Positions 45,335-53,147 of a stretch of 54,552 nt of DNA are shown in pieces. Within the stretch, counting starts at the first letter, position 1. Each line of letters starts with the position of its first letter. The stretch lies in NCBI RefSeq assembly GCF_000231055.2, contig NZ_CM001466.1, positions 3,353,716-3,408,267 of the forward strand, in the 5' to 3' direction. A program made the position numbers and the translations under genes. A model generated the notes under the pieces. That model worked only from the letters and a program-made list of their open reading frames with translations, made no database searches and was not told the DNA's origin. Origin of the DNA: Saccharomonospora azurea NA-128. Its GTDB lineage: Bacteria > Actinomycetota > Actinomycetes > Mycobacteriales > Pseudonocardiaceae.

Positions 45335-46135
45335 ATGTTTCGACGTCGGCGAATGATCGAGATCAAGACCTCCGGTGAGCTGGAGGCGATGCGAGCCGCC
45401 GGCCTTCTGGTCGCGCGCACTCTGCGTGCTGTGACGGAGGCTGCGCGGCCCGGCGTGAGCACCGGAGAACTGGACGAGCTGGCCGAGCAGGTTATTCGGG
45501 ACGCCGGGGCGGTGCCCTCGTTCAAGGGCTACCACGGTTTCCCGGCGTCCATCTGCGCGTCGGTGAACGAGCAGATCGTGCATGGCATCCCGTCCCGCGA
45601 CACCGTGCTGGAGGACGGAGATCTGCTCTCCGTCGACTGCGGCGCCATCCTCGACGGGTGGCACGGCGACTCGGCGGTCACCATCGAGGTGGGCGACGTG
45701 TCCGAGCGCGACCGGCTGCTGTCCGAGGCCACGCGACTCGCGATGCTGGCAGGCATCGAGGCGGTGTCGCCCCGCGGCCGCCTGACCGACATCTCGCACG
45801 CCATCGAGTCCAAGGCTCGTGAGGTCGGCAAGAAGCACGGTGTCGAGTACGGCATGGTCGTCGAGTACGGCGGTCACGGCATCGGGCGCGAGATGCACAT
45901 GGAGCCGTTCCTCCCCAACGTCGGCAAGCCCGGGAAGGGCCCGAAGCTCGCGGTCGGCATGGCGCTGGCGATCGAGCCGATGCTGACGGGCGGGTCCGCC
46001 GAGACGGTGGAACTGGAAGACGGTTGGACGGTCGTCACCGACGACGGCGCCAAGGCCGCGCACTGGGAGCACACGGTCGCCATCACCGAAGACGGTCCGT
46101 GGGTGCTCACCGCGCCCGAGTCCGACGACGTTTAG
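45335..46135 (+). CDS. map: Type I methionine aminopeptidase
   Basis: Removes the initiator methionine from nascent proteins. 266 residues from ATG 45335. All five metal ligands are visible: Asp101, Asp112, His181, Glu214 and Glu245, with the expected 11-residue gap between the first two. No N-terminal zinc or SH3-binding extension is present. Starts at GTG 45326 or ATG 45353 are possible, since no candidate has a strong ribosome-binding site. Third gene of the secY-adk-map unit; its TAG lies inside the left arm of the terminator. Confidence 0.94.
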   Translation: MFRRRRMIEIKTSGELEAMRAAGLLVARTLRAVTEAARPGVSTGELDELAEQVIRDAGAVPSFKGYHGFPASICASVNEQIVHGIPSRDTVLEDGDLLSVDCGAILDGWHGDSAVTIEVGDVSERDRLLSEATRLAMLAGIEAVSPRGRLTDISHAIESKAREVGKKHGVEYGMVVEYGGHGIGREMHMEPFLPNVGKPGKGPKLAVGMALAIEPMLTGGSAETVELEDGWTVVTDDGAKAAHWEHTVAITEDGPWVLTAPESDDV

Positions 46136-46194
46136 CGGGCGGAACGCGGTCCCGGGCGACCCGGCGTGGTGCCACGACCGCGTTCTGCGGGCTA
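46133..46194 (+). terminator. Hairpin terminator after map
   Basis: AACGCGGTC (46143-46151) pairs with GACCGCGTT (46176-46184), with outer pairing TAGC/GCTA (46133-46136 with 46191-46194). The loop contains two smaller stems (CCGGG/CCCGG and GTGG/CCAC). It belongs to the CGCGTT...AACGCG hairpin family seen elsewhere in the window. Confidence 0.65.
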
Positions 46195-46265
46195 ATCGCG
46201 GTGAGTAGCCGCCCAACGCGCCCCCGTGACGTCTCCTACTGTTGGGGCGGGCCCCGTGGTCGGGC

Positions 46266-46295
46266 TTGACAATCGTTGCGTACACTGTCTAGTCG
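46266..46295 (+). promoter_or_regulatory. Predicted promoter of the infA-rpmJ-rpsM unit
   Basis: A consensus -35 TTGACA (46266-46271) is followed after 18 bases by TAGTCG (46290-46295). TACACT at 46281 is too close to be the -10. Transcription would start near 46302, giving a leader of about 110 bases before infA. Confidence 0.6.
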
Positions 46296-46411
46296 GCGTG
46301 CTCATCACGTCGGCTCTAACGTGCTTTTCTGGCTCAGTTGGGGTCGAGGTGACGTGTGTGCCACCCAGGCAAGCACTCTAACGCTCAAACCGATCACGAA
46401 ACGCGGAGTAC

Positions 46412-46633
46412 ATGGCGAAGAAGGACGGGGCCATCGAGGTCGAGGGCCGCGTAATCGAGCCGCTTCCCAACGCGATGTTTCGCGTCGAGTTGGAGAACGG
46501 CCACAAGGTCCTGGCACACATCAGTGGGAAGATGCGGCAGCACTACATCCGCATCCTGCCCGAGGACAGGGTTGTCGTGGAGCTCTCGCCCTACGACTTG
46601 TCCCGTGGTCGCATCGTCTATCGCTACAAGTGA
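46412..46633 (+). CDS. infA: Translation initiation factor IF-1
   Basis: OB-fold factor that binds the 30S A site during initiation, 73 residues. The sequence [20 protein letters not shown] is essentially the actinobacterial consensus. First gene of the alpha-type operon. Confidence 0.97.
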   Translation: MAKKDGAIEVEGRVIEPLPNAMFRVELENGHKVLAHISGKMRQHYIRILPEDRVVVELSPYDLSRGRIVYRYK

Positions 46634-46709
46634 TCACGGCGAGCGTGGTGGGAGGCGACTCCCGCCAGGGGGCGCGCAGCAACTCAGCACGAGCAGGAGA
46701 GCAGGAGAC

Positions 46710-46823
46710 GTGAAGGTCAAGCCGAGCGTCAAGAAGATCTGCGACAAGTGCCAGATCGTCCGTCGTCACGGGCGCATCATGGTCATCTGCGACAACCTGC
46801 GCCACAAGCAGCGCCAGGGCTGA
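46710..46823 (+). CDS. rpmJ: 50S ribosomal protein L36, zinc-binding type
   Basis: A 37-residue protein with zinc ligands Cys11, Cys14, Cys27 and His32. GTG start ([13 protein letters not shown]) preceded by AGGAGA. It is too short for many gene finders. It is the classical zinc form. Confidence 0.96.
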   Translation: MKVKPSVKKICDKCQIVRRHGRIMVICDNLRHKQRQG

Positions 46824-47020
46824 TCGCGGCCGTCGTCAGAGCTCTGACAGGACGCAGAACCTCCCCGCGCCTGCCGGGTCGGTGACGATCCGGTTCACCC
46901 TCGGAGCTTCGGGCCGAGGCCGGGATACCGTCCGTGAAAGCGGGCGGGTGACGGCGAGTCGTCCCGGGACGGGCAGGGAGCAGACCCGAAGAACGATGCA
47001 ACGAAGGAGCGCAACCGCTA
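46824..47020 (+). promoter_or_regulatory. rpsM leader region
   Basis: These 197 bases contain no gene. They hold a perfect 14-base palindrome GTCAGAGCTCTGAC (46835-46848) and a CCTCGG/CCGAGG stem. In other bacteria S4 represses this operon through a leader structure near rpsM; whether this region serves that role is inference. Confidence 0.35.
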
Positions 47021-47401
47021 ATGGCACGACTCGCTGGCGTTGATCTCCCCCGCGAAAAGCGGATGGAGATCGCGCTGACTTACATCTACGGCATCGGCCG
47101 TACTCGCTCGAGGGAGATCCTCGCGGCGACGCAGGTCAACGCCGACACCCGTGTGAAGGACCTGAACGACGACGAACTCGCCAAGCTGAGGGAGTTCATC
47201 GAGGAGAACTTCAAGGTCGAGGGTGACCTCCGGCGTGAGGTGAACGCCGACATCCGTCGGAAGATCGAGATCGGGTGCTACGAGGGTCTTCGTTGGCGCC
47301 GCGGGCTGCCCGTGCGCGGCCAGCGCACCAAGACCAACGCCCGTACCCGCAAGGGCCCGAAGAAGACGGTCGCCGGCAAGAAGAAGGCGGGCAAGAAGTG
47401 A
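47021..47401 (+). CDS. rpsM: 30S ribosomal protein S13
   Basis: Head protein bridging to the 50S subunit, 126 residues. [20 protein letters not shown] and [20 protein letters not shown] are diagnostic. Preceded by GAAGGAG. The TGA overlaps the GTG of the small frame at 47398 (GTGA). Confidence 0.97.
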   Translation: MARLAGVDLPREKRMEIALTYIYGIGRTRSREILAATQVNADTRVKDLNDDELAKLREFIEENFKVEGDLRREVNADIRRKIEIGCYEGLRWRRGLPVRGQRTKTNARTRKGPKKTVAGKKKAGKK

Positions 47402-47580
47402 GTGCCAGCGGCAGTCGAGTCCGGGCGGGCGCGGTTCTGCGCCGCGGCTCGGGTCCGATGTCGCCGAAGGCCCTCTACGCCCGCCCGATGGCGCTGCGCC
47501 AGCTGTACACCGACGCCGGCACCTTGATGCGGCGCGGGCAGCGTGAAGCCGCGGCAGCTCACCAGCAGAACTCGCGCTAA
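47398..47580 (+). CDS. Unrecognised 60-residue basic protein between rpsM and rpsK
   Basis: The frame opens with GTG 47398, overlapping the rpsM stop (GTGA), and ends with TAA 47578-47580, directly before the GAGGAGA ribosome-binding site of rpsK. It thus fills exactly the 197-base gap that is usually short in this operon. About 85% of its third codon positions are G or C, as in its neighbours. The product is Arg- and Ala-rich (for example [20 protein letters not shown]) and predicted to be largely helical. I know no named family. It may be a ribosome-associated or RNA-binding small protein; a chance frame remains possible. Confidence 0.55.
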   Translation: MSASGSRVRAGAVLRRGSGPMSPKALYARPMALRQLYTDAGTLMRRGQREAAAAHQQNSR

Positions 47581-47598
47581 GAGGAGAACCACCCGACC

Positions 47599-48003
47599 AT
47601 GCCACCGAAGTCTCGTACGTCGGGGACCAAGAAGGTCCGGCGTAAGGAAAAGAAGAACGTCGTTCACGGGCACGCCCACATCAAGAGCACGTTCAACAAC
47701 ACGATCGTTTCGATCACCGACCCCAACGGTGCGGTGATCTCGTGGGCGTCCTCGGGCCACGTCGGCTTCAAGGGCTCCCGCAAGTCGACGCCGTTCGCCG
47801 CCCAGATGGCTGCCGAGAACGCCGCCCGCAAGGCCGCCGAGCACGGCATGAAGAAGGTCGACGTGTTCGTCAAGGGCCCGGGCTCCGGTCGTGAGACGGC
47901 GATTCGTTCGCTGCAGGCCGCGGGTCTCGAGGTCGGCACCATCCAGGACGTGACCCCGCAGCCGCACAACGGCTGCCGCCCTCCGAAGCGGCGCCGGGTC
48001 TGA
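47599..48003 (+). CDS. rpsK: 30S ribosomal protein S11
   Basis: Platform protein near the E site, 134 residues. The core [20 protein letters not shown] and C-terminal [13 protein letters not shown] are typical. The AAGAGGAGAACC site precedes the ATG. Confidence 0.97.
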   Translation: MPPKSRTSGTKKVRRKEKKNVVHGHAHIKSTFNNTIVSITDPNGAVISWASSGHVGFKGSRKSTPFAAQMAAENAARKAAEHGMKKVDVFVKGPGSGRETAIRSLQAAGLEVGTIQDVTPQPHNGCRPPKRRRV

Positions 48004-48026
48004 GGAACGGGGAGGAGTAAGGACTT

Positions 48027-48635
48027 ATGGCTCGATACACCGGCCCCGCGACTCGTGTCTCGCGTCGGCTCAAGGTTGACCTGGTCGGCAACGACAAGGC
48101 GTTCGAACGTCGCCCCTACCCGCCCGGCCAGCACGGCCGCGGTCGGATCAAGGAGAGCGAATACCTGCTGCAGCTGCAGGAGAAGCAGAAGGCGCGCCAC
48201 ACCTACGGCATCCTCGAGCGTCAGTTCCGGCGCTACTACGAGGAAGCGGCGCGGCGTACCGGCAAGACCGGTGAGAACCTGCTGCAGCTGCTGGAGTCGC
48301 GGCTCGACAACGTCGTGTACCGCGCTGGTCTCGCGCGTACGCGTCGTCAGGCCCGTCAGCTCGTGAGCCACGGCCACTTCATCGTGAACGGCCAGAAGGT
48401 GAACATCCCGAGCTACCGGGTGTCGAAGTTCGACATCATCGATGTTCGGCCGAAGTCGCTGAAGACGCTGCCTTTCGTGGCGGCGAAGGAAGCGCTGGGT
48501 GAGCGGCCCGTGCCCGCGTGGCTGCAGGTCGTTCCCTCGAACCTGCGGGTTCTCGTGCACCAGCTCCCGGAGCGGGCTCAGATCGAGGTCCCGATCCAGG
48601 AACAGCTGATCGTCGAGTTCTACTCGAAGAAGTGA
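48027..48635 (+). CDS. rpsD: 30S ribosomal protein S4
   Basis: 16S rRNA-binding assembly protein, 202 residues, 23 bases after rpsK. The S4 RNA-binding domain ([20 protein letters not shown]) is complete. It is the non-zinc form: the N-terminus has no Cys cluster. S4 is the repressor of the alpha operon in E. coli. Confidence 0.97.
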   Translation: MARYTGPATRVSRRLKVDLVGNDKAFERRPYPPGQHGRGRIKESEYLLQLQEKQKARHTYGILERQFRRYYEEAARRTGKTGENLLQLLESRLDNVVYRAGLARTRRQARQLVSHGHFIVNGQKVNIPSYRVSKFDIIDVRPKSLKTLPFVAAKEALGERPVPAWLQVVPSNLRVLVHQLPERAQIEVPIQEQLIVEFYSKK

Positions 48636-48750
48636 TCCCGTTCCCGGCTCTGTCCGGGATCGGGCCGGCGGCGGCGCCCGGAGTGCGCCGCCGCTACGCC
48701 ACACCTCTCGGCGTCATATGGCGGGCGCCGGCAGGAAAGGAAGAAGAACA

Positions 48751-49824
48751 GTGCTGATTTCCCAGCGGCCGACTCTCGGCGAGGAGACGGTCAACGAGAC
48801 GCGCTCTCGGTTCACCATCGAGCCGCTCGAGCCCGGTTTCGGTTACACCTTGGGCAACTCGCTTCGGCGTACCTTGCTGTCGTCGATCCCGGGTGCCGCG
48901 GTCACGAGCATCCGCATCGACGGCGTGCTGCACGAGTTCACCACCGTTCCCGGGGTGAAGGAAGACGTCACCGAGATCATCCTGAACCTCAAGGAGCTCG
49001 TCGTCTCCTCCGAGGAGGACGAGCCCGTCACGATGTACCTGCGCAAGCAGGGCCCGGGTGAGGTCACCGCGGCCGACATCGTGCCGCCGTCGGGTGTCAC
49101 CGTGCACAACCCGGATCTGCACATCGCGTCGCTGAACGGCAAGGGCAAGCTCGAGATCGAGCTGGTCGTCGAGCGCGGCCGCGGGTACGTGCCCGCGCTG
49201 CAGAACAAGCAGGCCGGCGCGGAGATCGGTCGTATCCCGATCGACTCCATTTACTCGCCGGTGCTCAAGGTGACGTACAAGGTCGAGGCCACTCGTGTCG
49301 AGCAGCGCACCGACTTCGACAAGCTCGTGCTCGACGTCGAGACCAAGCCGTCGATCACCCCGCGGGACGCCGTCGCGTCGGCCGGCAAGACGCTGGTCGA
49401 GCTTTTCGGTCTCGCCCGCGAGCTGAACGTCGACGCCGAGGGCATCGAGATCGGGCCGTCGCCGCAGGAGGCGGACACCATCGCCGCCTACGCGATGCCC
49501 ATCGAGGATCTCGACCTCACGGTGCGGTCGTACAACTGCCTCAAGCGCGAGGGGATTCACACCGTTGGCGAGCTGGTTTCGCGTAGCGAGGCGGACCTGC
49601 TCGACATCCGGAACTTCGGTGCGAAGTCGATCGACGAGGTCAAGATGAAGCTCGTCGGCCTCGGCTTGACGCTGAAGGACAGCCCGCCCGGATTCGACCC
49701 CACGGCCGCCGCCTCCACGTACGAGGGCAGCACCGAGACCTGGGGCGCGGAGCCGGCGTCGCCGGGCATCCCGGACACTGGCCACGACGACGGCCAGGAC
49801 TACGCAGAGACGGAGCAGCTGTAA
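48751..49824 (+). CDS. rpoA: DNA-directed RNA polymerase alpha subunit
   Basis: Assembly platform of RNA polymerase, 357 residues. The N-terminal dimerisation domain ([20 protein letters not shown]) and the C-terminal activator and UP-element domain ([19 protein letters not shown]) are both present. An acidic tail of about 40 residues follows. GTG 48751 ([11 protein letters not shown]) is chosen for the AGGAAAGGAAG upstream. Confidence 0.97.
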   Translation: MLISQRPTLGEETVNETRSRFTIEPLEPGFGYTLGNSLRRTLLSSIPGAAVTSIRIDGVLHEFTTVPGVKEDVTEIILNLKELVVSSEEDEPVTMYLRKQGPGEVTAADIVPPSGVTVHNPDLHIASLNGKGKLEIELVVERGRGYVPALQNKQAGAEIGRIPIDSIYSPVLKVTYKVEATRVEQRTDFDKLVLDVETKPSITPRDAVASAGKTLVELFGLARELNVDAEGIEIGPSPQEADTIAAYAMPIEDLDLTVRSYNCLKREGIHTVGELVSRSEADLLDIRNFGAKSIDEVKMKLVGLGLTLKDSPPGFDPTAAASTYEGSTETWGAEPASPGIPDTGHDDGQDYAETEQL

Positions 49825-49861
49825 GTAACCTTGCGGCTGCGCAGCTGAACGAGGAGAACCG

Positions 49862-50431
49862 ATGCCCACCCCGACCAAGGGAACCCGTCTCGGCGGATCG
49901 CCTGCGCACGAGCGGTTGATGTTGGCAAACCTGGCGACGTCGTTGTTCGAGCACGGCAAGATCACGACGACCGAGGCCAAGGCCAAGCGCGTGCGTCCGC
50001 TCGCCGAAAAGCTGATCACCAAGGCCAAGAAGGGTGATCTGCACAACCGGCGTCAGATCATGCGGGTCGTCCGCAACAAGGACGTCGTGCACAAGCTGAT
50101 CGCGGAGATCGGGCCTTTCTTCGAGGACCGCAACGGCGGTTATGTCCGCATCACCAAGACGCTGCCGCGTAAGGGCGACAACGCCCAGATGGCGGTCATC
50201 GAACTGGTGTCGGAGAAGACCGCTACGGCTGAGGCCGAGGCGGCCCGGAAGACGAAGTTCGCCAAGGACACCGCGGCCGAGAAGCCGGCCGAGGAGCCGA
50301 AGGCGGACGAGGCCAAGGCTGAGGCCGAGGCGGCTTCCGCCGAGGACCAGGACGCCGAGGCGCCCGAGTCGGCCACCAAGGACGCCACGGACGAGCCGGC
50401 CGAAGGCTCGGACAAGAAGGACGAGTCCTGA
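49862..50431 (+). CDS. rplQ: 50S ribosomal protein L17
   Basis: Large-subunit tunnel-exit protein, 189 residues. The conserved part ends near residue 120 ([19 protein letters not shown] at the start). A long Ala/Glu/Lys/Asp tail follows, as in many actinobacteria. The TGA overlaps the proposed truA CTG (CTGA). Confidence 0.97.
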   Translation: MPTPTKGTRLGGSPAHERLMLANLATSLFEHGKITTTEAKAKRVRPLAEKLITKAKKGDLHNRRQIMRVVRNKDVVHKLIAEIGPFFEDRNGGYVRITKTLPRKGDNAQMAVIELVSEKTATAEAEAARKTKFAKDTAAEKPAEEPKADEAKAEAEAASAEDQDAEAPESATKDATDEPAEGSDKKDES

Positions 50432-51348
50432 CCGAGACGAGTTCTCGCAGCGAGCCCGCCATTCCCTCCGGGGAGGGCGGGCTCGCTCGTCTGCGCATCG
50501 ACCTGGCGTACGACGGCACGGACTTCTCCGGCTGGGCCCGCCAACCAGGCCGCCGCACGGTCCAGGGAGTCCTCGAAGACGCCCTGAGTAAGCAGCCCCC
50601 GGGCGCGTCTTTAGCGGGCTCAGTGGTGGTCGCAGGCCGCACTGACGCCGGAGTTCATGCGGCTGGGCAGGTTGTCCACGTGGACGTGACGCGTTTTGCG
50701 GGCGAAACGCATTCCAGGACGACGCCGGTCTCCCCGGACGGGTTGCCTGACCTCGACCGTGCGCGCCACCGACTCAACCGCGTTCTGCCTGCTGATGTCC
50801 GTGTGCTGCGGGTGTCCCGTGCACCTGCGGGCTTCGATGCCCGCTTTTCGGCCGCGAAACGTCATTACCGTTACCAGGTGTCGGACGCGCCCTGGGGCGT
50901 CAGCCCGCTACGGAGGCGCGACACACTGGCGTGGACTCGGCCGCTCGATGTTGAGGCAATGAACGAGGCAGCGTCTCAACTGCTCGGCCTGCACGACTTC
51001 GCAGCTTTCTGCAAGAAGCGAGAAGGCGCAACGACCATCCGCGAACTTCTCGAGCTGTCATGGCAGCGAGTGGACGATTACGAGCTGCACATGTCCGTAT
51101 CAGCTGACGCGTTCTGTCACTCCATGGTCCGTAGCTTGGTCGGTGCGCTCCTTTGGGTTGGTGACGGACGGCGCGCCGTGAACTGGCCTGCGGAAGTACT
51201 CAAGAGCCGCGAACGCAGCAGCGTGGTCGCTCCTGCCCACGGCCTCACCCTGGTCAAGGTCGATTACCCTCCTGACGACCAACTCGCGCTGCGTGCTGAG
51301 AAGACGAGGGACCTGCGCGATCTGAATGACGTCGAGCGATCTCGTTGA
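50428..51348 (+). CDS. truA: tRNA pseudouridine synthase A (apparent CTG start)
   Basis: Makes pseudouridine at positions 38-40 of tRNA anticodon arms. 306 residues; the catalytic Asp73 lies in GRTDAGVHA, and [18 protein letters not shown] is the conserved N-terminal strand. The first ATG/GTG/TTG in frame is GTG 50623, which would remove that strand. Upstream the frame is open but has no standard start until a stop near 50320. CTG 50428 overlaps the rplQ stop and lies six bases after AAGGA, so I take it as the start; ATT 50461 is a weaker option. A 12-bp hairpin occupies codons 8-20. Leu62 is a rare TTA codon (50611-50613). Confidence 0.85.
   Translation: MTETSSRSEPAIPSGEGGLARLRIDLAYDGTDFSGWARQPGRRTVQGVLEDALSKQPPGASLAGSVVVAGRTDAGVHAAGQVVHVDVTRFAGETHSRTTPVSPDGLPDLDRARHRLNRVLPADVRVLRVSRAPAGFDARFSAAKRHYRYQVSDAPWGVSPLRRRDTLAWTRPLDVEAMNEAASQLLGLHDFAAFCKKREGATTIRELLELSWQRVDDYELHMSVSADAFCHSMVRSLVGALLWVGDGRRAVNWPAEVLKSRERSSVVAPAHGLTLVKVDYPPDDQLALRAEKTRDLRDLNDVERSR
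50449..50487 (+). terminator. Hairpin within the first truA codons
   Basis: AGCGAGCCCGCC (50449-50460) pairs perfectly with GGCGGGCTCGCT (50476-50487) around 15 bases. It lies 18 bases after the rplQ stop but inside the truA reading frame. It may terminate part of the alpha-operon transcripts or lower truA translation. Confidence 0.6.
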
Positions 51349-52229
51349 GACTGCGCTTGCCGTACCTCGTCCAGGATGGTGCGGTAGTCACCCCGTAGCT
51401 TTTCTGCGGTAACGACGACGAAAGTCCAGCCCTCCGCCATCAGCCGCTTTCGACGTGCTTTGTCGTGACGTATCTGTCGACGTTTGCGATGCCACCTGCC
51501 GTCGTACTCGACGGCTGTTTTCGTTTCCTCCAGCACGAGGTCGAGACGGGCTACTTCCCTGCCGGCCTTGGTGACCGAGTATTGGGGGATAGGCCGAAAA
51601 CCTCCCGCGTTGAGTACGACGCGTAGCTCCGATTCGGGGAGCGACTCCGCGCGTGGATCGACCATGGACAGTGCGGCGCGAGCAAGCCTGATGCCCCGAT
51701 TCCGAAGTCTCCGCCATGCACGTCGGAGCTGTTCAGGAGAGACGAGGCCGGAGCGGATGAAGGCGTCGAGATCGGGAACCGCAATCCGGAGTCGACGGAT
51801 CCAGCTGTGGTTGCGAGGCGACAGGCGCAAGGCCAGATCGAGTGCTGCTCTCCGCGGCCGTGCGATGCGCATGCCGTTCCAAGGGCGGGATTCGTTCGGA
51901 CTTACGGCGGTGCGCCGTACGCTCATTCCTTTGATGGGTCCGAAACGGTGTTCTTCGGGAACCACGATCTCGACCGGATCGTAGGGTTTCGCGAGTTCGA
52001 CGCCCAGTACCGTTGCCGCTGATCGTCCTGTCAATACGGCTGCGTTCGGCACAATCAAAGCGGCACCGCGACAGCGGAGTTCGTGTGTGACCGGTAAATG
52101 GGCCGGTGCGTAGACGTCCTGGAACAGGCGCCGATATCGCGGTCCGCGCAGTTCGGCAGCGGTGACATATCCGTGCTTTCTGGCGACAGACCCGCGGAAA
52201 ACGTCGTGGGTGTTGACGTGAGTATCCAT
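51264..52229 (-). CDS. DUF559-type endonuclease-like protein with an AbiEi-like N-terminal region
   Basis: A 321-residue protein. The N-terminal part ([21 protein letters not shown]) resembles the winged-helix region of AbiEi-type antitoxins. The C-terminal part ([21 protein letters not shown], followed by a basic helix) matches the Vsr/DUF559 PDDEXK fold, with Asp, Glu and Asp in the expected order. Such proteins are common in actinobacteria and their function is unproven. ATG 52229 ([11 protein letters not shown]) is preferred; an upstream ATG at 52316 adds a segment of low similarity to the family. Its 3' end overlaps truA by 85 bases in antisense. Confidence 0.72.
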   Translation of the reverse strand: MDTHVNTHDVFRGSVARKHGYVTAAELRGPRYRRLFQDVYAPAHLPVTHELRCRGAALIVPNAAVLTGRSAATVLGVELAKPYDPVEIVVPEEHRFGPIKGMSVRRTAVSPNESRPWNGMRIARPRRAALDLALRLSPRNHSWIRRLRIAVPDLDAFIRSGLVSPEQLRRAWRRLRNRGIRLARAALSMVDPRAESLPESELRVVLNAGGFRPIPQYSVTKAGREVARLDLVLEETKTAVEYDGRWHRKRRQIRHDKARRKRLMAEGWTFVVVTAEKLRGDYRTILDEVRQAQSQRDRSTSFRSRRSLVFSARSASWSSGG

Positions 52230-52372
52230 GGCAGCAGCGTCGCGTGTAGCCCTGACAAGCGGTCCGGGATGCGACGAGTTGTCCACAGGCACGTGACGAG
52301 GCGGCCGGTTGTCCACAGGTGCCTTGAAGGTGGTTCGCGCCGTGGACGGTGGTTGTTCTGGTCTGGACAGAA

Positions 52373-52410
52373 CCGAGGGGCGCGTTTAGCCCGCTAAACG
52401 CGCCCCTCGG
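52373..52410. terminator. Perfect 17-bp terminator hairpin
   Basis: CCGAGGGGCGCGTTTAG (52373-52389) pairs with 52394-52410 around the loop CCCG, fifteen bases after the end of the minus-strand gene 52425-53147. It is probably the terminator of that unit. It contains the CGCGTTTAG/CTAAACGCG core shared with other hairpins in the window. Confidence 0.75.
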
Positions 52411-52424
52411 GGAACCCCGTCGTT

Positions 52425-53147
52425 TCAGTCGCCTCGGCGGATGGGACCCAGGATCTGTTGTTCCTTCGCCGTCGTGACGAGTCGCAGGGGACGCCACAGG
52501 TTGCGCCCCAGGGCGACGACCTGGTCGTCCTTCAACGTCGTCAACTGCCGCATCATCTGCGGCGGAAGCCGCCAGATACGTGCCGCGAGCTCCGCCTGGC
52601 CGGCGGGGAGGCGCTGCATCAACACCAGGTCGGCGGCGTTCGCCAGTGCCCCGGCCTGAGGGTGCAGGTACGGCAGGACGTACACGGTGGTCTGCCACGC
52701 CGACCTCGGCGGGAACAGGTCCTGTGGAGTGGGCCCACCGTCGTGGACGACCAGCAGCGGTGCGTCCTCCGACGGGCGCGGAAGTTCCACAGGAGACAGC
52801 CGACGGATCTGAACCAGCGGCGACGGCTGACCGTTCTGCTGTTGCCCCGCGGCGTTGGACAGCACGTGCCACGCTGTCGGCCGCCCCGTCGCGACGACGA
52901 CCCACGCGCCGACTGCCATGGCACGCATCGCAACCTGCCTCGACAGGTACAGGCCGCCGACGAGCACGATCCTGGTCGGCGCCGCCCGCAGAGCCGACAC
53001 GGTCAGAGGTTCGCCCTGCAGCCCGGACCCGAGGACGATGCCGCCCCGATCGCCGGAGGGACTCACCGCGTCCAGCAACGCCGGATCGACCACGAACTCG
53101 GGCGCCACCCCGATGGCCTTGTTGGCATCGTGTACGCGCGCGCTCAT
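52425..53147 (-). CDS. Unknown protein encoded with eccE
   Basis: A 240-residue soluble protein without signal or membrane segment. The sequence (PTRIVLVGGLYLSRQVAMRA and AGAWVVVATGR-like strands) suggests an alpha/beta fold with Rossmann-like strands, but no nucleotide-binding motif is clear. The ATG overlaps the eccE stop (ATGA), so it is translated with eccE. Its role in type VII secretion is inferred only from this coupling. The family is not recognised. Confidence 0.65.
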   Translation of the reverse strand: MSARVHDANKAIGVAPEFVVDPALLDAVSPSGDRGGIVLGSGLQGEPLTVSALRAAPTRIVLVGGLYLSRQVAMRAMAVGAWVVVATGRPTAWHVLSNAAGQQQNGQPSPLVQIRRLSPVELPRPSEDAPLLVVHDGGPTPQDLFPPRSAWQTTVYVLPYLHPQAGALANAADLVLMQRLPAGQAELAARIWRLPPQMMRQLTTLKDDQVVALGRNLWRPLRLVTTAKEQQILGPIRRGD

